Positions 35,330 to 45,036 of a stretch of DNA of 52,531 bases are shown in pieces (position 1 is the first letter of the stretch; every line of letters begins with the position of its first letter). Below the pieces are notes generated by a model. It was not told the origin of the DNA, did no database searches, and saw only the letters and a program-made list of their open reading frames with translations. This stretch comes from Streptomyces albipurpureus (GTDB lineage: Bacteria > Actinomycetota > Actinomycetes > Streptomycetales > Streptomycetaceae): assembly GCF_023701525.1 (NCBI RefSeq), contig NZ_JAMQAW010000007.1:374524-427054 (forward strand). Direction: 5' to 3'. Made by a program: the position numbers and the translations under genes.

Positions 35330-36824
35330 CCGGGGGCTTCGCCGGCACCGCTGCCTTGGCCGGGACACTCGTCCGCCAGTCAGCGTGGCCGGGCATCGCG
35401 GGCGTACGTTCCGCGTAGAGCCACCCCTGGAAGAAGGCCGTCAGGTCACGGTCCGCGATCCTGCCGGCGAGCCGGGCGAAGTCCTGTGTGGTCGCGGTCC
35501 CATCGCGGTAGTCACTCACCCAAGCCCGTTCAAGACGGTCGAAGGCATCGTTGCCGATCGTCTGCCGCAGGGCGTAGAGGACCAGCGCGCTGCCGTCGTA
35601 CACCACCGGTCGGAAGAGGCTGATCTTCTGCCCCGGGGATGGGGGCTTGGGTGCGGCGGGCGGGCCGCCTTCGGCGCGCCACTGGTCAGAGCGCCGGTAG
35701 GCCTCCCGCATGCGTGCTTCCAGGGGGTGGCCGGCCTTCTCTTCGGAGTAGAGGGCCTCGTACCAGGTGGCATGGCCCTCGTTCAGCCACAGGTCGGCCC
35801 AGGTACGAGGCGAGACGCTGTCACCGAACCACTGGTGCGCCAGCTCATGGACCATGATCGAATCGACGTACCACTCGGGGAACAGACCGTTCACGAAGAG
35901 ACGGCGCTCGAAGAGCGAGAGTGTCTGTGTCTCCAGTTCGTAGCCGGTCTCGGCGTCGGCGATCAACACTCCGTACGTTTCGAAGGGATAGCGGCCGACC
36001 TTCCCTTCCATCCATTTCAGCTGGTCCGGTGTCTTCTTCAGCCAGCGCTCCAGTGCGGTGCGGTCCTTGGCGGGCACCACATCCCGCAGTGGTAGTCCGC
36101 CGGGCCCCTCACGGGTGGGGACGGCCGAGGTGCCGATCGAGACCTGGGCCAGTTCGGTGGCCATGGGATGCCGGGTGCGATACCCCCAGGTGGTGGTCGA
36201 GCCGTGCTTCTTCTTGGACTCGCGCACACCGTTGGCAACCGCCGTCAGCTCACTGGGGGCGGTGATCCGGAAGGTGAAGAGCGCCTTGTCCGCGGGATGG
36301 TCATTGGACGGGAAGACCCGATGGGCCGCATCTGCCTGGTTCGCCATCGCCAGCCCGTCGCTGGTGCGTACCCAGCCTCCCGCGCTGCCCTCGCCGCGGG
36401 GGTCGCTGGTGTGCTCCACCGTGATACGCAGTCGAGATCCCGCCTCCAGCGGAAGCAGGGGCTCGACGACGAGGTCCTCCCCGGCGGTTGCGAACTCGGC
36501 GGGAAGTCCATTGACCTGGACCGCGCTCACGGTTCCATGGGAGAAGTCGAGATTGACGCGCTCAAGCCGTTCCGTGGCCCAGGCGTCGATCTTGGTGACC
36601 GCGTCCAGCGGAGTGGTGTTGCCGCCGTGGTAGGTGAACGCGATGTCGTACTCGGCGACGTCATAGCCCGGGTTCCCCAGGTGCGGAAAGAGCGGGTCGC
36701 CGATGCCGAGCGGGGTCGGTTCGGGCGGCGGCAGCACAGCGGCGACCAGGCATGCCGCCGCCGCTGTCAGCAGCGCGGCGCGCAGTCGACGCCGGGGGGC
36801 CGTGGGTCGGGAAGTGGGCAACAT
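35322..36824 (-). CDS. Secreted M1-family metallopeptidase
   Basis: 500 residues. An N-terminal signal peptide is likely (basic RRRLRAAL then an Ala/Leu core to about 33). The M1 zinc site is HELAHQWFGD (326-335), with Glu349 as the third ligand in LWLNEGHATW. The aminopeptidase exopeptidase motif GAMEN is replaced by GYELETQT (294-301), as in M1-like members that may have altered specificity. The N-terminal beta domain binds the substrate; there is no large C-terminal ERAP-like domain. The start ATG at 36824 has no clear ribosome-binding site. It follows rshA on the same strand after 66 bases and could be co-transcribed with it. The 29-bp duplication sits at its stop. Confidence 0.85.
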   Translation of the reverse strand: MLPTSRPTAPRRRLRAALLTAAAACLVAAVLPPPEPTPLGIGDPLFPHLGNPGYDVAEYDIAFTYHGGNTTPLDAVTKIDAWATERLERVNLDFSHGTVSAVQVNGLPAEFATAGEDLVVEPLLPLEAGSRLRITVEHTSDPRGEGSAGGWVRTSDGLAMANQADAAHRVFPSNDHPADKALFTFRITAPSELTAVANGVRESKKKHGSTTTWGYRTRHPMATELAQVSIGTSAVPTREGPGGLPLRDVVPAKDRTALERWLKKTPDQLKWMEGKVGRYPFETYGVLIADAETGYELETQTLSLFERRLFVNGLFPEWYVDSIMVHELAHQWFGDSVSPRTWADLWLNEGHATWYEALYSEEKAGHPLEARMREAYRRSDQWRAEGGPPAAPKPPSPGQKISLFRPVVYDGSALVLYALRQTIGNDAFDRLERAWVSDYRDGTATTQDFARLAGRIADRDLTAFFQGWLYAERTPAMPGHADWRTSVPAKAAVPAKPPAR

Positions 36825-36890
36825 GCACTACGGCTACCAGTGCCCCGTGCCCAGCGTCGGCGCGGCGCGCTTGATGCCACTCAAACGGAG

Positions 36891-39071
36891 TCAGCCGGTG
36901 GGTGCCGGACGCTGGCTGCGGCTGACGTCGTACACCCCGGGCACATCTCGCATGGCCCGCATCAGCGCGGGTAGACCGGCGGCGTCGGGGAGTTGCAGGG
37001 TGTAGGTGTGGCGTACGCGCTGTTGGCTGGGGGGTTCGACGGTCGCCGAGACGACGGCCGCGCCTTCGGTGGCGATGGCCTCGGTGAGATCGGCGAGCAG
37101 CCTAGGACGGCCGAAGGACTCGGCGACGAGGGTGACCCTGCAGGCAGCGGCCTCGCCCCAGCGCACCGAGACAGATCGGCGCTCAAGTGACTTCATCCGA
37201 GAGACGGCCGCGCACTGCTCACGGTGGACCGTCACCACTCCGCCCCGTACGGCGAAGCCCGTGACGGCGTCGGGCGGTACGGGCGTACAGCAGCCGGCGA
37301 GTCGTACGGTCGTGTCGGGAAGGTCGACGACGGCATTGGCTGCGGCTGCGTGGCCGAGCGCGGGGGTGCTGGGCGTGGGTCTACGGGGGGCCGCGGCCTG
37401 GGGCGTTGCCCCTTCGGGATGTGCCGCGAGCCAGGTGGTGATGGCGATACGGGCCGCGGGCGTACGGGCGTGGTCGAGCCATTGGGGCGAGGGCCCGGAC
37501 CCTGCGTCCTGGACGCCGGGGACGCTCGGGGTGCCGTCGGCGGTCGCCGGGGCGGGGGTCGGCTGGGTGTCGTGGGCGAACAGCAGATGCACGGTGTCGC
37601 CGTCGCTCAGTACGGTACTGAGCGTCGCCAGACGGCCGTTGACCCTGGCTCCGATACAGGCGTGAGCCCGCTCGCCGTACTGCGCGTACGCAGCGTCGAC
37701 ACAGCTCGCGCCCATGGGCAGCCCCAGCATCTGACCGTCGGCGCGGAAGACGGTGATCTCCCGGTCCTGGGCCAGGTCGGCACGGAGGGACGACCAGAAG
37801 GCATCGGAGTCCGGGGTGGACTCCTGCCACTCCAGGAGTCGTGAGAGCCAGCCCGGCCGGGTGGGATCGGCGCGCTCCTCGTCATCCGGCTCCATCGTGC
37901 CGTCGGGGCGGTCCGGGCCGTCGGTGCCCTCGGTGGAGGCGTACGGGTTGCCCAGGGCGATGACCCCGGCCTCGGCGACCTTGTGCATCTGGTGCGTGCG
38001 GATGAGTACTTCGGCGACCGCTCCGTCGGTGCCGGCGACGGCGGTGTGGAGCGACTGGTACAGGTTGAACTTGGGGGCGGCGATGAAGTCCTTGAACTCG
38101 GAGATCACCGGGGTGAAACAGGTGTGCAGTTCGCCGAGTACGGCGTAGCAGTCGGCGTCCTCGCCGACCAGCACCAGGAGTCGGCCGAAGTCGGTGCCAC
38201 GGAGTTCGCCGCGTTTGAGGCTCACTCGGTGGACGGAGACGAAGTGGCGCGGCCTGATGACGACTTCGCTGGTGATGCCGGCTTCCCGCAGCACCGAACG
38301 GAAGCTCTGGGCCATCGCGTCGAGCGCCGCCTCAGCGGTGTCGCTCTCCGCGATCAGGCTGCGGGTCCGTTCGCACTCCTCGGGATGGAGGATGGCGAAG
38401 ACGAGATCCTCCAGCTCTGTCTTGAGAGCCTGCACGCCGAGCCGTTCGGCCAGGGGGATGAGGAAGTCCTTGGTGACATTGGCGATCCGCGCCTGCTTCT
38501 CGGGGCGCATCACCCCGAGGGTGCGCATGTTGTGCAGGCGATCGGCGAGCTTGATCGACATCACCCGGACGTCGTTGCCGGTGGCCACCAGCATCTTGCG
38601 GAAGGTCTCGGGCTCGGCCGCGGCCCCGTAGTCGACCTTCTCCAGCTTGGTGACACCGTCGACGAGATAGGCGACTTCGGCGCCGAACTCCGCCTTCACC
38701 TGGTCCAGCGTCACATCGGTGTCCTCCACGGTGTCGTGCAGGAGGGAAGCCGTCAAGGTCGTCGTCTCCGCGCCCAGTTCGGCGAGGATCAGGGTGACAG
38801 CGAGCGGGTGGGTGATGTAGGCCTCGCCGCTTTTGCGGAACTGCCCTCGATGGGACGATTCTGCGAGGACGTACGCACGGTGCAGGATCGTCAGATCGGC
38901 GTCCGGATGGTGGGCGCGATGGGCGTCGGCCACATGCCCGATGGCATCAGGCAGCCGGTCACGGGTGGCGGGTCCAAGGAGCGCAGCGCGACCCAGCCTT
39001 CGCAAGTCGATCCTGGGACGGCCGCGCCTGCGGCTGTGGGCACCAGGGTTGGCGGCCTCTGCTGCACTCAT
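36891..39071 (-). CDS. rshA: RelA/SpoT homologue RshA
   Basis: 726 residues. HD hydrolase domain (about 70-240) with His88 and HD 112-113 in LLHDTVEDTD. Synthetase domain (about 260-370) from IRPRHFVSVHRVSL to IRTHQMHKVAEAG. TGS domain near 455-515 (ITVFRADGQMLGLPMGASCVDAAY), a zinc/CC motif at GCCTPVPPDAV, and a C-terminal ACT domain. It matches the second streptomycete Rsh protein. The synthetase part is altered: the canonical DLVGVR reads DFGRLL, so hydrolysis may dominate; the core Asp and the Glu of AEVLIRT remain. Start ATG at 39071 follows GGAGG eight bases upstream. It is probably in a unit with the M1 peptidase gene, 66 bases further on. Confidence 0.88.
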   Translation of the reverse strand: MSAAEAANPGAHSRRRGRPRIDLRRLGRAALLGPATRDRLPDAIGHVADAHRAHHPDADLTILHRAYVLAESSHRGQFRKSGEAYITHPLAVTLILAELGAETTTLTASLLHDTVEDTDVTLDQVKAEFGAEVAYLVDGVTKLEKVDYGAAAEPETFRKMLVATGNDVRVMSIKLADRLHNMRTLGVMRPEKQARIANVTKDFLIPLAERLGVQALKTELEDLVFAILHPEECERTRSLIAESDTAEAALDAMAQSFRSVLREAGITSEVVIRPRHFVSVHRVSLKRGELRGTDFGRLLVLVGEDADCYAVLGELHTCFTPVISEFKDFIAAPKFNLYQSLHTAVAGTDGAVAEVLIRTHQMHKVAEAGVIALGNPYASTEGTDGPDRPDGTMEPDDEERADPTRPGWLSRLLEWQESTPDSDAFWSSLRADLAQDREITVFRADGQMLGLPMGASCVDAAYAQYGERAHACIGARVNGRLATLSTVLSDGDTVHLLFAHDTQPTPAPATADGTPSVPGVQDAGSGPSPQWLDHARTPAARIAITTWLAAHPEGATPQAAAPRRPTPSTPALGHAAAANAVVDLPDTTVRLAGCCTPVPPDAVTGFAVRGGVVTVHREQCAAVSRMKSLERRSVSVRWGEAAACRVTLVAESFGRPRLLADLTEAIATEGAAVVSATVEPPSQQRVRHTYTLQLPDAAGLPALMRAMRDVPGVYDVSRSQRPAPTG

Positions 39072-39214
39072 GGGGGCACCTCCGGGCGGCAATCGACCGG
39101 CGGTGGGAAGAGCAGGAGTGCCCTCCGGGCCGGTGCTTGATGCTACCGAGCCCACCACGTGGAGCAGTCCGGCTCTCGCCCAGCGTGAACCGGATCACCC
39201 ATTCGAGCGAAGCT

Positions 39215-40120
39215 CTATCGCTTGTTAGTTTCGGAGCGTGTGAGCAGGGCGGGTTCGATATGACCCTCTGCAACAATGACCGCCGGGCCCGTCATGTCGA
39301 CTTCTCCGTCCGGGTGTTCCGTCATCACCAGTCGCCCGCCGGGGAGATCCACGGTGTAGGTGACGGGGACTCCGGTGACCGCGGGGTCGACACCGTCCCT
39401 CCGCGCGGCGGCGACGGCCACCGCGCAGGCGCCCGTCCCGCAGGATCGGGTCTCACCGGAACCGCGCTCATGGACCCGTAGGGCGAGATGGCGCTCGCCC
39501 CGGTCGACGACGAACTCGATGTTCACGCCCTCCGGGTAGACGGCCGAGGGGGTGAAGGGCGGCTCGGTCGACAGATCGCCCGCATGGTCCAGGTCTTCGA
39601 CGAAGGCGACGGCGTGGGGATTGCCCATGTTGACGTTGCGGGTGGGCCAGGCTCGCTCCCCCACGGTGACGGTGACCGTTTCCTCGGGCAGAACCGCACG
39701 GCCCATATGGACGGTGATGTCGCCTTCCCCTGCCGGAGTCCCCTTGACGAGGTGCACCTTCTTCACCCCACCGCGAGTGGCGACCGCGAGATCTCCGACC
39801 CCGATATGGCCGGCCCGCTGGAGGTACCGGGCAAAGACACGGACACCGTTGCCGCACATCTCGGCGATGGAGCCATCGGCGTTCCGGTAGTCCATGAACC
39901 ACTCGGCCTCGCCGGCCATGGCGCGTGCCTCGGGGTGCGCCGAGGACCGGACGATATGCAGCAGTCCGTCGGCCCCGATACCGGCACGGCGGTCGCAGAG
40001 CCGGGCGACAGCGGCGGCGGGCAGCTCAAGGAGATTGTCCGGGTCGGGGACGAGGACGAAGTCATTCTCGGTGCCGTGCCCCTTGAGGAAGGCGATCGGC
40101 GCAGGCGGTGGGGTGCTCAC
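39215..40120 (-). CDS. dapF: Diaminopimelate epimerase
   Basis: 301 residues. It converts LL- to meso-diaminopimelate in the lysine and peptidoglycan pathway, using two cysteines as acid and base: Cys89 in EMCGNG and Cys227 in SCGTGAC. The substrate-binding patterns KGHGTENDF (13-21) and GNPHAV are present. Streptomyces cell walls use LL-DAP, so its main output is the meso form for lysine. Start GTG at 40120 matches the family start. It is 94 bases upstream of the downstream membrane protein gene on the same strand, so co-transcription is unclear. Confidence 0.95.
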   Translation of the reverse strand: MSTPPPAPIAFLKGHGTENDFVLVPDPDNLLELPAAAVARLCDRRAGIGADGLLHIVRSSAHPEARAMAGEAEWFMDYRNADGSIAEMCGNGVRVFARYLQRAGHIGVGDLAVATRGGVKKVHLVKGTPAGEGDITVHMGRAVLPEETVTVTVGERAWPTRNVNMGNPHAVAFVEDLDHAGDLSTEPPFTPSAVYPEGVNIEFVVDRGERHLALRVHERGSGETRSCGTGACAVAVAAARRDGVDPAVTGVPVTYTVDLPGGRLVMTEHPDGEVDMTGPAVIVAEGHIEPALLTRSETNKR

Positions 40121-40238
40121 CCATCCATCGTACGAGGAGCCGGGAGCGGTTCCGGCCAAGATGATCAAGAAGGTTTGGGGATCACGCGCCGGTGGGGCCG
40201 GTGATCTCCATCGGTCGGTGGCTGGGGACCGGGTCCGC

Positions 40239-40679
40239 TCAGCGCAGCCGGGCGACGCGCATGACGGCGAGGGCGACCAGCGCCGCCCCCACTCCGACGT
40301 AGAGCGCGAGCACCCGCCAGTCGGGGCGCTCTCCGGAGCCGCGGGCCGGCAGCCCGGGCCATGTGTGGCCCACCCGGCGGGCGGCCATCACGCCCCAGCC
40401 GGCGGCGCAGCAGCTGATGAGCAGCCCCAGCATGGCGACGACCGGACCGCCTTCGCCCGTACCGAAGGCGAGCGGGAAGGCGAACATCAAGGAGCCCACC
40501 GCCGCTAGGGCGACGATGGGGGCGAGCTGCCAGATGCGGAGGCGGCGCGCCGGGCGCAGTTCGACTTCGACCTCGTCGGCGAGCTGGCCCTCGTCCTCGG
40601 GGCCGTCAGGGGTGAGCCGGGACGCGTTATCCGCCGCGTCCCGTTGCTGCTGGTCTGTGTCGTGAGGGCTGGCCTCCAT
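40239..40679 (-). CDS. Small membrane protein, unknown function
   Basis: 146 residues. An acidic, Asp/Glu-rich cytoplasmic tail (1-45) is followed by three hydrophobic spans (about IWQLAPIVALAAVGSLMFAF, VVAMLGLLISCCAAGWGVMA, and LALYVGVGAALVALAVM). There is no signal peptide. I chose the ATG at 40679 because GGGAGG lies a reasonable distance upstream, giving a protein that starts MEASPHDTDQ. It lies between miaA and dapF on the same strand. I recognise no family; it is a conserved streptomycete neighbour. Confidence 0.7.
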   Translation of the reverse strand: MEASPHDTDQQQRDAADNASRLTPDGPEDEGQLADEVEVELRPARRLRIWQLAPIVALAAVGSLMFAFPLAFGTGEGGPVVAMLGLLISCCAAGWGVMAARRVGHTWPGLPARGSGERPDWRVLALYVGVGAALVALAVMRVARLR

Positions 40680-40785
40680 CGCCACGCGCCCTCCCAACTC
40701 GGACTCCACAGTCGATCGATGCTCGATGATGGCACGGTCCGGGGCGCCGAAATGACGGGCAGGGCGTCCCGATGCCATCACGTGA

Positions 40786-41724
40786 TCAGGCTGTGACCGC
40801 TCGTTCGATCAACGCCAGCGCCTGCCGCGGAAGTTCCCCACGGTGCTCGACGGCTCCGCTCAACCAGTGCACTCGGGGATCGCGCCTGAACCATGAATCC
40901 TGACGGCGCGCGAAGCGCTTGGTGGCACGAACGGTCTGTTCACGTGCCTGTTCCTCGCTGTAGTCGCCGGCGAGCGAGGCGAGGATCTGCTGGTAGCCGA
41001 GCGCGCGCGAGGCCGTGAGCCCCTCACGCAACCCCTGTGCTTCCAGAGCTCGGACCTCGTCGACGAAACCCTCCTCCCACATCCGGTCCACCCGGCGCGT
41101 GATGCGCTCATCCAGCTCGGGACGGGCGACGTCGACACCGATTTGGACGGTGTCGTAGACGCTGTCGTGAGTGGGGAGATTGGCGGTGAAGGGCTTGCCC
41201 GTGATCTCGATCACTTCGAGCGCGCGAACGATACGACGGCCGTTGCTCGGGAGGATCGCCTGGCCCGCTTCGGGGTCGGCGGCGGCGAGTCGCGCGTGCA
41301 GGGGCCCCGGGCCGTGCAGGGCCAGCTCCTGCTCCAGTCGGGCCCGGACCGCGGGATCGGTGCCCGGGAATTCGAGCGTGTCGATGGCGCCGCGCACATA
41401 GAGCCCTGAACCGCCCACCAGGATCGGAGCGCGCCCCGCCGCCAGCAGTCGGTCGATCTCGGTCCTGGCCAGCCTCTGGTAGTCGGCGACGTTCGCGGTC
41501 TCGGTGACGTCCCAGATGTCCAGCAGGTGGTGCGGTACGCCGTCACGTTCCTTGAGCGTCAGCTTGGCGGTGCCGATATCCATCCCACGGTAGAGCTGCA
41601 TGGAGTCGACGTTGACGACTTCACCGCCGAGCTGGTGGGCCAGAAAGACCCCCAGATCGGACTTTCCGGCCGCTGTGGGCCCGACAACGGCAATGACCCT
41701 CGGTACGGGAGCTGCGCTTCTCAC
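40786..41724 (-). CDS. miaA: tRNA dimethylallyltransferase
   Basis: 312 residues. It transfers a dimethylallyl group to N6 of A37 in tRNAs reading UNN codons, the first step before MiaB thiomethylation; miaB is in this window. P-loop GPTAAGKSDL near 15-24, the conserved MDIGTAK, VGGSGLYVRGAI and RRIVRALEV segments, and the DxxxP-type tail are present. The start is a GTG at 41724 with GGGG upstream, giving the family length; the longer frame is not family-like. It is divergent from the small gene at 41909. Confidence 0.95.
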   Translation of the reverse strand: MRSAAPVPRVIAVVGPTAAGKSDLGVFLAHQLGGEVVNVDSMQLYRGMDIGTAKLTLKERDGVPHHLLDIWDVTETANVADYQRLARTEIDRLLAAGRAPILVGGSGLYVRGAIDTLEFPGTDPAVRARLEQELALHGPGPLHARLAAADPEAGQAILPSNGRRIVRALEVIEITGKPFTANLPTHDSVYDTVQIGVDVARPELDERITRRVDRMWEEGFVDEVRALEAQGLREGLTASRALGYQQILASLAGDYSEEQAREQTVRATKRFARRQDSWFRRDPRVHWLSGAVEHRGELPRQALALIERAVTA

Positions 41725-41908
41725 CGCCCCAGTCTCGCAAACACCGCGAGGTGTCCCCGAACGAGCGAGGTGACGGCACGGCCGGGGCTTCGTTTCCTGT
41801 TGCGAGGTGACGAACGCCGGTTTCCCGACCGGTGCCCCCGGGGTCGAAGCAACAGGGCGCTCCGGACGGCGCGGAACTTCACTCACACGAGTAGTCTATG
41901 GAGTCAAT

Positions 41909-42199
41909 ATGGGCGTTTTTGCACGGTTCCTTCGTAAGTCCAAGGATGTTGGTGCCCCCGAGGGTTCCGGCGTTGATGAGTCGGCCGCGGGTAGCCTGAC
42001 AAAGGAGCCCGAGGCCGACAGCGGCACTGGTGCCGAGGCGTCTACGGATGCGGCGGCTCAGGAGTCGAAGGTCACAGAGCCCGACGCCGATGTGGCGGAG
42101 GAAGCAAAGGCCCCGGTCACCGAGGGCGTGGAAATTCCCCGACAGCAGTCGGCCGGGGAGGCCGCGGACAGCGAGGCCGGCGAGGGCGCCCGTAAGTGA
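41909..42199 (+). CDS. Small acidic Ala/Glu-rich protein
   Basis: 96 residues from the ATG at 41909 (GGAG six bases upstream). It begins MGVFARFLRKSKDV, a short amphipathic basic segment, then an unstructured Glu/Ala/Ser/Asp-rich tail. Similar streptomycete proteins are labelled as gliding-motility proteins in databases without evidence. It is followed after 22 bases by a small lysine-rich gene and probably shares its transcript. The N-terminal helix could bind a membrane; otherwise function is unknown. Confidence 0.7.
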   Translation: MGVFARFLRKSKDVGAPEGSGVDESAAGSLTKEPEADSGTGAEASTDAAAQESKVTEPDADVAEEAKAPVTEGVEIPRQQSAGEAADSEAGEGARK

Positions 42200-42221
42200 A
42201 CCCCCAGACGAAAGGTGCCCC

Positions 42222-42470
42222 ATGGGCCTCTTGGACAATTTGAAGGCCAAGCTCGCCCCGGCCAAGGACAAGGTCACTGACCTGGCTCAGCAGCACGGGG
42301 ACAAGATCGAGCACGGTCTGGACAAGGCCGCGAAGGCGGTCGACTCCCGGACCAAGGGCAAGTACAGCGGCACGATCCAGTCCGGGACCGGAAAGGCCAA
42401 AGAGGCCCTGGACCGCATCGCGCACAAGGACGATGGCGGGACTCCCCCGCCGAAGCCCCCCACTTCCTGA
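42222..42470 (+). CDS. Small protein of the Rv0909/MT0933 antitoxin family
   Basis: 82 residues, Lys/Asp/Ala-rich and helical: MGLLDNLKAKLAPAKDKVTD, then LAQQHGDKIEHGLDKAAKAVD and a Pro-rich end. It fits the actinobacterial MT0933-type antitoxin family. No toxin gene lies beside it; the neighbour upstream is the acidic small gene, so the antitoxin label is formal and a general structural role is possible. Start ATG at 42222 follows AAAGGTG. It ends in a good terminator. Confidence 0.75.
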   Translation: MGLLDNLKAKLAPAKDKVTDLAQQHGDKIEHGLDKAAKAVDSRTKGKYSGTIQSGTGKAKEALDRIAHKDDGGTPPPKPPTS

Positions 42471-42486
42471 CAGCGTTTGACTGTCC

Positions 42487-42519
42487 GACGGCCGCGGAGC
42501 ACTACGCTCCGCGGCCGTC
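42487..42519 (+). terminator. Terminator after the small gene pair
   Basis: GACGGCCGCGGAGC (42487-42500), loop ACTAC, GCTCCGCGGCCGTC (42506-42519): a perfect 14-bp stem starting 16 bases past the stop at 42470. Confidence 0.82.
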
Positions 42520-42682
42520 CGCGCTCTGTCCGCCGCAGTCGCCGCGCTGGGGGATCTACGCCGGGAGAGTCGACGGGCACAAACGGAGAGCCGAGCCCGC
42601 CCTCGACTGCTGCGGCCGGGTCGGCCCGGGGTCCCGTGGCGGCGAATCCCGCTCGGCGGGGTAGGAATCGCAGGTCGGGCGA

Positions 42683-43390
42683 TCAGGACCAGGTCGCGAC
42701 GAAGTACCCGACACCGTAGGGCGCGGCGTCATAGAGCAGTCGACCATCCAACCCCGCGCCCTCGGCGGCTCCTGCGAGCACCTGCCAGGGCGCACGCCCC
42801 GCCGCCTTGAGCTCATGCGCCAGTGAGGCGTCCAGCGTCCGGAGAGCCGCCAGGTCGGCGGAGCCCAGAGCACGAGCGGCAAGAGCGTCGAAGCCCTCGG
42901 CCCGCTCGTCGAGATATCCCGGCGCCTTGAGGGAGCGGCAGGCACTGCCGTCGGACATGACCAGCAGGGCGATCCGGGGAGCTTCCGCAGCGATCTCCCG
43001 GCCGGTCTCCCGACAGCGTGCGCTGTCGAGCGCCTCGTCGACACCCAGGCCTGCCACGGGTGAGGCCGCCCAGCGGGCGCGGTCCAGCAGCCACGCGCCG
43101 ACCGTCAGCGAGGTGGGGAGTGGCCGCGCTTGGGGTTCGCCCGTGCCCAGGCGCACGGAGATGGCCGCTCCGAAGCCGCTGAAGGAACCGATCGCACCGG
43201 CGTGATGCGGGCCGCGCTCCCCTTCGCCGGCGGGCCCCACGACGACCAGTCGGTCGGGTCGGGCAGCCGCGAGTACGCCGATGGCATCGGCGCAAGCGGT
43301 ACGCGCCGCGGCGAGTTCAGGGGCGGCTCCCACCGCGACTTCGGGTACGAGCAGGGGCGGGCAGGGGCACACGGCGGCGGCGACAAGCAT
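42683..43390 (-). CDS. Class III extradiol dioxygenase-fold protein
   Basis: 235 residues. It begins MLVAAAVCPCPPLLVPEV and has an alternating alpha/beta pattern with RLVVVGPAGEG, RIALLVMSDGSACRS, and a C-terminal YGVGYFVATW. This is the pattern of the LigB-like extradiol dioxygenase family conserved beside miaA/miaB in streptomycetes. The usual metal-binding histidines (for example the N-terminal HPP) are not evident; the start has PCPP instead. So it may have lost dioxygenase chemistry. Start ATG at 43390 with a weak ribosome-binding site. It lies between miaB (125 bases upstream on the same strand) and the small genes. Confidence 0.72.
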   Translation of the reverse strand: MLVAAAVCPCPPLLVPEVAVGAAPELAAARTACADAIGVLAAARPDRLVVVGPAGEGERGPHHAGAIGSFSGFGAAISVRLGTGEPQARPLPTSLTVGAWLLDRARWAASPVAGLGVDEALDSARCRETGREIAAEAPRIALLVMSDGSACRSLKAPGYLDERAEGFDALAARALGSADLAALRTLDASLAHELKAAGRAPWQVLAGAAEGAGLDGRLLYDAAPYGVGYFVATWS

Positions 43391-43515
43391 GATCGGAAGC
43401 CTAGTGCGGGGCTGCGCTCCGGTTGCAGGGCCCTGGGCCGCACCGGAACGCGTCCCGGGTCACGCCAGCCGAACCGCGCGCCGTTCAGCGTTCCACGAGG
43501 CCCGGAAGCCGACCG

Positions 43516-45036
43516 TCAGCCGGGGCTGCACCCGGGGGCGACGGCGGCCGGAAGGGGCTCAGGGACGCCGATCTGCGGCAGCCCCAGCATCACCCCGGCC
43601 GGCTTGGCGACCGGTGCGTCCTGGCGCTTCTGCCAGGCGTCGCCGGCGCGGGTGCGGCGTACGGCCGCCACCGGGCCTTCGGCCAGCAGGTGGTGCGGCG
43701 CGGCATAGGTGATGTCGACGGTGACGACGTCGCCCGGACGCACTTCGGTGTCCGGCTTGGTGAAGTGGACCAGCCGGTTGTCCGGCGCCCGGCCGGAGAG
43801 CCGGTGGGTCGCGCCGTCCTTGCGCCCTTCACCTTCGGCGACCATGACGTCCAGTGTCCGGCCGACCTGCTTCTTGTTCTCGTCCCAGGAGATTTCCTCC
43901 TGGAGGGCCACCAGCCGCTCATAGCGTTCCTGGACGACCTTCTTGGGGATCTGACCGTCCATGGTGGCGGCGGGGGTGCCGGGGCGCTTGGAGTACTGGA
44001 AGGTGAAGGCGTTGGCGAAGCGAGCTTCACGGACGGTGTGCATGGTCTGCTCGAAGTCCTCCTCGGTCTCCCCGGGGAAGCCCACGATGATGTCGGTGGA
44101 GATGGCCGCGTGGGGAAGGGCGGCCCGGACCTTGCCGATGATCCCGAGGAAACGCTCCTGCCGGTAGGAGCGGCGCATGGCCTTGAGGATCGCGTCGGAG
44201 CCGGACTGGAGCGGCATATGGAGCTGCGGCATCACATTCGGGGTCTCGGCCATCGCGGCGATCACATCGTCGGTGAAGTCGCGGGGGTGCGGCGAGGTGA
44301 ACCGGACGCGCTCAAGTCCCTCGATCCGCCCGCAGGCGCGGAGCAGCTTGCTGAAGGCCTCGCGGTCGCCGATGTCGGAGCCGTACGCGTTGACGTTCTG
44401 CCCGAGCAGGGTGATCTCGCAGACGCCTTCGGAGACGAGCGCCTCGATCTCGGCCAGGATGTCCCCGGGGCGGCGGTCCTTCTCCTTGCCCCGGAGGGCG
44501 GGCACGATACAGAAGGTGCAGGTGTTGTTGCAGCCGACCGAGATGGAGACCCACGCGGCGTACGCGGACTCACGGCGGGTGGGCAGCGTGGAGGGGAACG
44601 CCTCCAGCGACTCGGCGATCTCGACCTGTGCTTCTTCCAGGACGCGGGCGCGCTCCAACAGGACCGGCAGCTTGCCGATGTTGTGCGTACCGAAGACGAC
44701 GTCGACCCAGGGCGCCCTGGTGACGATGGTGTCCCGGTCCTTCTGGGCCAGGCAGCCGCCGACGGCGATCTGCATTCCCGGGCGCTTGGTCTTCATCGGG
44801 GCGAGCCGGCCGAGGTTGCCGTAGAGCTTGTTGTCCGCGTTCTCCCGGACGGCGCAGGTGTTGAAGACGACGACATCGGCGTCGCCGTCGGCGCCTGCGG
44901 GGGCCCGGACGTAGCCGGCGCCCTCCAGGAGGCCGGACAGGCGTTCGGAGTCATGGACATTCATCTGACATCCATAGGTGCGGATCTCATAACTGCGTTG
45001 AACGTCCACTGCCTGGCTCCGGTTGCTGCTGGTCAT
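43516..45036 (-). CDS. miaB: tRNA-2-methylthio-N6-dimethylallyladenosine synthase MiaB
   Basis: 506 residues. It adds a methylthio group to the A37 modified by MiaA. The N-terminal UPF0004 cluster cysteines are Cys23 (YGCQMN), Cys61 (NTCAVREN) and Cys95 (GGCLAQ); the radical SAM triad is Cys169, Cys173 and Cys176 in [13 protein letters not shown] domain follows near 390-460 ([18 protein letters not shown]). The last 40 residues are a Pro/Ala-rich extension. Start ATG at 45036. It is divergent from the SDR gene and probably lies upstream of the dioxygenase-fold gene in one unit. Confidence 0.96.
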   Translation of the reverse strand: MTSSNRSQAVDVQRSYEIRTYGCQMNVHDSERLSGLLEGAGYVRAPAGADGDADVVVFNTCAVRENADNKLYGNLGRLAPMKTKRPGMQIAVGGCLAQKDRDTIVTRAPWVDVVFGTHNIGKLPVLLERARVLEEAQVEIAESLEAFPSTLPTRRESAYAAWVSISVGCNNTCTFCIVPALRGKEKDRRPGDILAEIEALVSEGVCEITLLGQNVNAYGSDIGDREAFSKLLRACGRIEGLERVRFTSPHPRDFTDDVIAAMAETPNVMPQLHMPLQSGSDAILKAMRRSYRQERFLGIIGKVRAALPHAAISTDIIVGFPGETEEDFEQTMHTVREARFANAFTFQYSKRPGTPAATMDGQIPKKVVQERYERLVALQEEISWDENKKQVGRTLDVMVAEGEGRKDGATHRLSGRAPDNRLVHFTKPDTEVRPGDVVTVDITYAAPHHLLAEGPVAAVRRTRAGDAWQKRQDAPVAKPAGVMLGLPQIGVPEPLPAAVAPGCSPG

